This document shows, piece after piece, positions 6,215 to 9,246 of a stretch of DNA of 9,246 nucleotides. The translations under genes and the position numbers were made by a program. Positions within the stretch are counted from its first letter, which is position 1, and each line of letters begins with the position of its first letter. The notes under the pieces were generated by a model. It made no database searches. It saw only the letters and a list, made by a program, of their open reading frames with translations, and was not told where the DNA came from. Where the stretch lies: contig JAURMJ010000262.1 in NCBI GenBank assembly GCA_030830765.1, positions 1-9,246 on the forward strand, in the 5' to 3' direction. Source of the stretch: Quisquiliibacterium sp. (GTDB lineage: Bacteria > Pseudomonadota > Gammaproteobacteria > Burkholderiales > Burkholderiaceae_E).

Positions 6215-7765
6215 TCACACCCGCAGGGCTGTCGCGGGAACGGCCATCGCGACTTTCGCTTCCGTCTCCCCCTGAGCTGCGGGGGCCGCAGGCGCTACTG
6301 GCGCTCCGTACAGGGCCTTGGCCAGCTCGTTCACGGCCAGCGAATGGATGCTGATATCTCCATCTGCCCTGGCCAGGGTAATGATGGCCTGGACATGCGC
6401 AGCGCCCAGCCCGGCCGTCTGGAGCAGACTCTCAGCTTTCTTGAACTGCTCCGAGTCGATCGACAGGGTTTGCAACTGGTCCGCCAGAACGACAAGGGCA
6501 GCAAATCTGTTCTGACCGGCGATCGCGGCGCATTCTTCGGCAGTCCCGGCCGCCGCTGCCTTCAGATCCGTGTCGGCTCTGCCCTTGACGATTTCGTAGA
6601 TTGTGGCGCCAACTGTTGCAGCCGCGCTGAGGAAGGACAAGGTGGCCGAGGCTACCGCCAGGCCGAAGGCCGGTCCAATCCCTACTCCGGTGAGCGCAGC
6701 CGCATTACCCGCCAGCGACACACCACTGGCGGCGACGCCAATCGCGCTTCCGACAGCCCGCATCGAGTTGGCATTGTTGCGAATTTCAAGCGTGTCACCC
6801 GCATGCTTCAGGACGTTGGCCAGCGCCTTATCCAGGGTCGTTCGACTCTCTGCCAGGTTCTGACTCGCTGCCAGGTTCTTGCGGGCTGCAGCGAGATCGT
6901 TCCTCTGAGCATTTAACTCCTGCCTGACCGCATAGGCTTTCTTGCAGGCATGGGCGCTGATGGCCATGGTGGCCACTGAGCCGGCGATCCCGGTAATGGG
7001 TATGGCGTTCTTGAGTGAGCTGGCTGCGGCGTCACCCATTTTTTTGGTCACTTCCCAGGCTGTGGTGACCCCGGCTTCCGTCGTACTCGTGGCGCTCCAC
7101 GCCACCCCCAAACCCAGGCCAAGCAGGTTGCTCTGTTTGGAGGCCTGCTGGTGCATGAGCCAAGTCTGAGCTTGCTCGGCCCCCTTTGGGCAGTAGAGCT
7201 CTGCGCGGGCCGCAGCCACCTCGTCTGCGGGCAAGTTATTCTTCAGCGCCGTGGCGAGCTGCTCGGTCCCGGCCTCGAACGCCTGCTTTCCCTTTTCGGT
7301 GTTGGCCACCTGCCGGCTCAGCGAGAATTGCGCCCACGCGTCAGAAATCGTCAAAGGCACCGATGCCAAAGCCCCCAAGAGGGACTTTGCGGTTTTGGCG
7401 AAGTCAACAAATTTCAGATCCTTTGCCTTCTGGCCCAGGTCTGTGGGGTCCTTGATCAGCTTTTCAGCGATCGCCTTGCCGAGCTTGACTACGCCGGAGA
7501 AGTATTTGGCCTTCTTGGCGTTGTTAACTGGAGTGGCCGTGGCGTCGTCCAGCGCCTGCAGTTGTTTGGCATCGGGTAAGACCAGTGTTCCCCGGGTCGG
7601 TCGAGCCTCCTCGGCCAGTGAAGCGGGGATGGAGGCCGCGGTGAGCGCTGGCTGCGACTTGCCGACCGTTGACGACGGGTCTGGCTGCTGCGCGCCTGGC
7701 TGCACCCCGGCGATTGGCATGGAGGCCGCGGTGGGCAGTGCCAAGGACGGGTTGACGGACGGCAT
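6215..7765 (-). CDS. Putative type III-secreted effector or translocator-like protein
   Basis: A 516-residue protein I cannot assign to a named family. Residues 1-60 are rich in Pro, Ala, Ser and Gln with no Sec signal peptide, as in many type III secretion signals. Residues 80-205 look helical and charged. Gly/Ala-rich hydrophobic stretches lie at about 212-225, 254-273 and, longest, 337-394 (an apparent hydrophobic hairpin). A heptad-like coiled coil rich in Ala, Leu, Asn and Arg lies between them (about 280-335). The C terminus is another helical region ending in an Ala/Pro-rich tail. Coiled coil plus hydrophobic segments resembles the plan of type III translocators or membrane-targeted effectors, without clear sequence identity to SipB/IpaB/YopB. 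ATG 7765 is 18 bases after the stop of a CesT-like chaperone, the usual chaperone-cargo arrangement; no clear ribosome binding site is seen, so coupled translation is likely. Alternatives are a contact-dependent toxin or an unrelated membrane protein. Confidence 0.6.
   Translation of the reverse strand: MPSVNPSLALPTAASMPIAGVQPGAQQPDPSSTVGKSQPALTAASIPASLAEEARPTRGTLVLPDAKQLQALDDATATPVNNAKKAKYFSGVVKLGKAIAEKLIKDPTDLGQKAKDLKFVDFAKTAKSLLGALASVPLTISDAWAQFSLSRQVANTEKGKQAFEAGTEQLATALKNNLPADEVAAARAELYCPKGAEQAQTWLMHQQASKQSNLLGLGLGVAWSATSTTEAGVTTAWEVTKKMGDAAASSLKNAIPITGIAGSVATMAISAHACKKAYAVRQELNAQRNDLAAARKNLAASQNLAESRTTLDKALANVLKHAGDTLEIRNNANSMRAVGSAIGVAASGVSLAGNAAALTGVGIGPAFGLAVASATLSFLSAAATVGATIYEIVKGRADTDLKAAAAGTAEECAAIAGQNRFAALVVLADQLQTLSIDSEQFKKAESLLQTAGLGAAHVQAIITLARADGDISIHSLAVNELAKALYGAPVAPAAPAAQGETEAKVAMAVPATALRV
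7629..7733 (-). repeat. Short in-frame direct repeat in the effector-like gene
   Basis: The 15-base string ATGGAGGCCGCGGTG (plus-strand reading) occurs at 7629-7643 and 7719-7733, offset 90 bases, a multiple of three. On the coding strand it gives TAASIP and TAASMP in the low-complexity N terminus (around residues 11-47), suggesting a local in-frame duplication. Confidence 0.7.
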
Positions 7766-7783
7766 TGGAGTTTCTGCGTGGGA

Positions 7784-8278
7784 TCAGACGCGCACTGCGC
7801 CAGACAGCGGACCGAATTCGCTCATCCAGTCATCCTTGACCAGTTGTGCAGCGATCTCTCGCTCGGCAGCGGGATTGACGGGTTGTGTATCGGTCAGAAG
7901 CTGCCGCGCTGCGGTCGCTACAGCCACGAATCCATCGAGCGTGTTCGTCAGGGCGGAGTAATCCAGGCCTGACCAGTCAATCCAAAGCCAGACGACTGGA
8001 CGTCCGTTCTCCGACAGGGAGACTGCGCAACGCTGGCTGGCCACGCCCAGGTGAACAAATTCCAGCAGTGCGCGCATGATCGAAGGGGAAGCAGCCACGT
8101 CGTTGTCTTGCAGCAGGGCGGCCAGCATCGAGCTGGAGACCTCGCCCTCCATGCTCAGTCGGATCGGCAGACCGTCGGCGACGAAGCTGAAGTGACCCTT
8201 GGCGTCGGGCACCAGCTCGATGCCGGCTTGACGCCCCCAGGCCTCGACCCACTGCGCAATGTCCTGTGCGGAGCTCAC
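7784..8278 (-). CDS. CesT-like type III secretion chaperone
   Basis: A 164-residue acidic protein with the size and alternating pattern of class I (CesT/SycE-type) type III chaperones, which bind the N terminus of a cognate effector in the cytoplasm and deliver it to the secretion ATPase. Visible elements are an N-terminal helix (AQDIAQWVEAWGRQAGI, 5-20), strands around 28-43 (HFSFVADGLPIRLSM), a helix with the LLQDN block (52-60) typical of the family, strands 84-100 (CAVSLSENGRPVVWLWI), and a C-terminal helix (108-128). Residues 130-164 form an extra tail. Start GTG 8278 is supported by GGGAG 7 bases upstream and by a 4-base GTGA overlap with the preceding stop; earlier in-frame ATGs overlap that gene deeply and are not used. 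It sits directly upstream of the effector-like gene. The family call rests on pattern rather than a strict motif. Confidence 0.6.
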   Translation of the reverse strand: MSSAQDIAQWVEAWGRQAGIELVPDAKGHFSFVADGLPIRLSMEGEVSSSMLAALLQDNDVAASPSIMRALLEFVHLGVASQRCAVSLSENGRPVVWLWIDWSGLDYSALTNTLDGFVAVATAARQLLTDTQPVNPAAEREIAAQLVKDDWMSEFGPLSGAVRV

Positions 8279-8814
8279 GACGCAACTCCCTCGGACTGGA
8301 TCTTCTGCATTTCCTGACTGACAGCTGCCAGGAGTTGCTCGTATCCCACCTCGCCCTTGGCCACCTGTTCGATGCCGGGTGCGCACTCCCTGGCGTGATA
8401 GGCCATCATCTGCAGCAGCGGGTAGGCGTGGGACGGCGTCATGTCAGTCACCGGCGTATGCCAGGCAAAGCGCAGCAAGACCACTCGATCATTCTCGTGC
8501 AGCGCCAAGGTGCCGATCAGCCCGGCCAGATTGATGGCGTTGAGAAGGCGCAGGGTGTCGGGCACGGCTGCAGTCTGGACCTGAAAGGGCAGGATCAGCA
8601 CCATGTCCACCAGATGCGTGCCCGAAGGCCCTTCGCCTTCGGTCAGCGGATGTGGGTCTGTGACCAGCCGAATCAGGTAGTTGCGTTCCTGCTCGTCCAC
8701 GTGAACCAGCACGTACATGACCGCCAGCAAGGAGCCTTCCTCAGGGGGCTCGATCCAGGCGCTCCAGCCTGCCAGTTCGCAGACCGCTTGCAACTGCTTG
8801 AAGAGTGGAAGCAA
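8275..8814 (-). CDS. YbjN / type III chaperone-like protein
   Basis: A 179-residue cytoplasmic protein with features of the YbjN superfamily, whose fold is shared with type III secretion chaperones. It shows an N-terminal helix (LFKQLQAVCELAGW, 4-17), a strand region 29-51 (LLAVMYVLVHVD, then YLIRLVTD), a hydrophobic strand DMVLILPFQVQ (70-80), the helix DTLRLLNAINLAGLIGTLALHENDRVVLLRF (86-116) that resembles the family core (Leu-Asn-x-x-Asn followed by a strand pair), and a helical C terminus (127-173). The start is TTG 8814, because GAGG at 8822-8825 is 7 bases upstream; TTG 8820 is only one base from that site, and a stop at 8824-8826 excludes earlier starts. Its TGA overlaps the GTG of the CesT-like gene by 4 bases, so the two are translationally coupled and may pair. 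It could be a general YbjN regulator rather than a secretion chaperone. Confidence 0.6.
   Translation of the reverse strand: MLPLFKQLQAVCELAGWSAWIEPPEEGSLLAVMYVLVHVDEQERNYLIRLVTDPHPLTEGEGPSGTHLVDMVLILPFQVQTAAVPDTLRLLNAINLAGLIGTLALHENDRVVLLRFAWHTPVTDMTPSHAYPLLQMMAYHARECAPGIEQVAKGEVGYEQLLAAVSQEMQKIQSEGVAS
8286..8290 (-). promoter_or_regulatory. Ribosome binding site fixing the GTG start of the CesT-like chaperone
   Basis: GGGAG on the minus strand, 7 bases before GTG 8278, inside the end of the upstream gene. It supports the GTG over the ATG at 8386 in the same frame. Confidence 0.7.
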
Positions 8815-8821
8815 GGGCAAG

Positions 8822-8825
8822 CCTC
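8822..8825 (-). promoter_or_regulatory. Ribosome binding site deciding a TTG start
   Basis: GAGG on the minus strand, 7 bases before TTG 8814 and 1 base before TTG 8820. It favours 8814 as the start of the YbjN-like gene. Confidence 0.6.
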
Positions 8826-8852
8826 AAAAAATTGGAAATGGGAGAGGGGACC

Positions 8853-8881
8853 AGCATAGGGGATTCAAATGTTCTCTACAA
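8853..8881 (-). promoter_or_regulatory. Weak candidate promoter of the minus-strand cassette
   Basis: On the minus strand TTGTAG (8881-8876) and TATGCT (8858-8853) are 17 bases apart, matching consensus at 3 and 4 of 6 positions, about 39 bases before TTG 8814. I see no Hrp box (GGAACC...CCAC) or PIP box (two TTCGB), so regulation by HrpL- or HrpX-type factors is not supported by sequence. Confidence 0.25.
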
Positions 8882-8966
8882 CCCAGGCAGGTCTTGGGGC
8901 GCTCTGGACAGCGTTTTTTGTTCCTACCCGGTTGAACAGCCCGCAGCTTTGATTCTCGGGTTGGCA

Positions 8967-9051
8967 GCATTCGTCAGTGCGCAGGCACTGGCTCATGTCC
9001 TGCGGCGCCCCGCGTCCGTGCCGGCCGCAGATTCGATTCCCTGCGTCGAAC
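8967..9051. repeat. 85-base structured direct repeat, copy 1
   Basis: This copy matches 9162-9246 at 83 of 85 positions (differences at 8974/9169 and 9021/9216). It contains a hairpin at 8973-8992 (8-base stem, GCAG loop) with a G-T wobble pair where copy 2 has G-C, and a 7-base dyad CTGCGGC/GCCGCAG (9000-9006, 9024-9030). Upstream flanks of the copies do not match, so the repeat begins sharply near 8967. Confidence 0.9.
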
Positions 9052-9056
9052 GCATG

Positions 9057-9104
9057 AACAAACGCAAAGGGCCACCCCTCGCGGGGCAGCCCTGTGCGTT
9101 TGTT
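9057..9104. terminator. Long terminator-like hairpin
   Basis: Two 22-base arms (9057-9078 and 9083-9104) pair at 19 positions around a TCGC loop; the outer 10 pairs are perfect and AT-containing (AACAAACGCA/TGCGTTTGTT). On the minus strand it directly follows the tmRNA-3'-end-like CCA, as a terminator after an RNA gene would. The arm sequence GCAAAGGGCC plus a C run is shared with the terminator at 414-454. No T-run flanks it, so it could be bidirectional or a dispersed genomic hairpin. Confidence 0.6.
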
Positions 9105-9123
9105 GGTGGAGCCGGCGGGAATC
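9104..9123 (-). other. Fragment resembling the tmRNA (ssrA) 3' end; possible attachment-site remnant
   Basis: Read on the minus strand, GATTCCCGCCGGCTCCACCA agrees with the conserved T-arm 3' strand, acceptor stem and CCA of many proteobacterial tmRNAs as I recall them. The match stops just where the T-loop TTC should precede it, so this is not an intact ssrA gene. Integrases often use the ssrA 3' end as attachment site and leave such fragments at the far end of an element. Chance or a degenerate structured repeat are alternatives. Confidence 0.4.
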
Positions 9124-9128
9124 TCCCG

Positions 9129-9152
9129 GCCCCGGGCTTGCAAGCCCGGGGC
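9129..9152. repeat. 24-base perfect palindrome
   Basis: Perfect dyad centred between 9140 and 9141 (half-site GCCCCGGGCTTG). It sits between the ssrA-like fragment and repeat copy 2, and overlaps an 8-base GGCGCGCC palindrome at 9150-9157. It could form a cruciform or RNA stem; no protein binding site is recognised. Confidence 0.75.
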
Positions 9153-9161
9153 GCGCCTTCG

Positions 9162-9246
9162 GCATTCGCCAGTGCGCAGGCACTGGCTCATGTCCTGCGG
9201 CGCCCCGCGTCCGTGTCGGCCGCAGATTCGATTCCCTGCGTCGAAC
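9162..9246. repeat. 85-base structured direct repeat, copy 2 (runs to window edge)
   Basis: Second copy, offset 195 bases from the first and cut by the window end, so the true repeat may be longer and may continue as a tandem array. It holds the perfect hairpin GCCAGTGC-GCAG-GCACTGGC (9168-9187). Confidence 0.9.

Larger units (their letters stand above)
8827..9246. other. Gene-free, repeat-rich region
   Basis: About 420 bases with no credible gene. The minus-strand reading frame across it (8865-9191) merely translates the repeats and hairpins. The region contains the cassette's presumed promoter, two 85-base direct repeats, a long hairpin, a tmRNA-3'-end-like segment and a 24-base palindrome, each listed separately. 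Confidence 0.7.

Noticed and set aside
6344..6916. 190-codon plus-strand open frame within the effector-like gene
   Set aside because: It is antisense to a gene that fits a coupled three-gene cassette; Arg/Ser/Gly-rich translation without domains.
8900..8919. CGCT/AGCG stem followed by six T on the plus strand
   Set aside because: The stem is only 4 pairs and no plus-strand gene ends nearby, so it is not a credible terminator.
8865..9191. 108-codon minus-strand open frame
   Set aside because: It runs through the repeats, long hairpin and ssrA-like segment, so its repeated MSQCLRT motif only reflects the DNA repeat; not a believable protein.
8967..9246. CRISPR array
   Set aside because: Only two copies, 85 bases long with a 110-base interval and internal hairpins; sizes do not fit repeat-spacer structure and no cas gene is present.

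Overview
The window is GC-rich, densely coding DNA from what looks like a member of the Pseudomonadota (gamma- or betaproteobacterial in style). The basis is family resemblance, translational coupling, GTG/TTG starts and GC-rich hairpin terminators. No rRNA or intact tRNA is present to settle taxonomy.

Layout, left to right. (1) Bases 1-351 are the 3' end of an unrecognised plus-strand gene, closed by a strong hairpin terminator at 414-454. (2) Bases 554-4936 form a plus-strand redox operon: arsS (radical SAM enzyme of arsenosugar biosynthesis), overlapping by one base a 721-residue fusion of a TVP38/VTT-type membrane domain with a mercuric-reductase-like flavoprotein, then a stand-alone flavoprotein of the family often fused to the N terminus of selenide,water dikinase (SelD). 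No arsenite methyltransferase (arsM), arsR or glycosyltransferase lies in the window. (3) Bases 5114-6160 carry a PAS-domain class III adenylate cyclase behind a plausible sigma-70 promoter. (4) Bases 8814-6215, on the minus strand and convergent with the cyclase, hold a tightly packed three-gene cassette: a YbjN/type III chaperone-like protein, a CesT-like type III secretion chaperone (4-base overlap), and a 516-residue Ala-rich protein with hydrophobic segments and a coiled coil. The third protein has the features expected of a secreted type III effector or translocator. No secretion apparatus genes are in the window. (5) Bases 8827-9246 have no credible gene. They hold two 85-base direct repeats (195-base offset), a long terminator-like hairpin, a 20-base sequence matching the conserved 3' end of tmRNA (ssrA), and a 24-base perfect palindrome.

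How the parts may work together: the arsS operon suggests organoarsenical or selenium-linked redox chemistry at the inner membrane. The minus-strand cassette looks like an orphan effector-plus-chaperone module. The repeat/ssrA-like boundary beside it may mark the edge of a mobile or rearranged segment, but this is inference.
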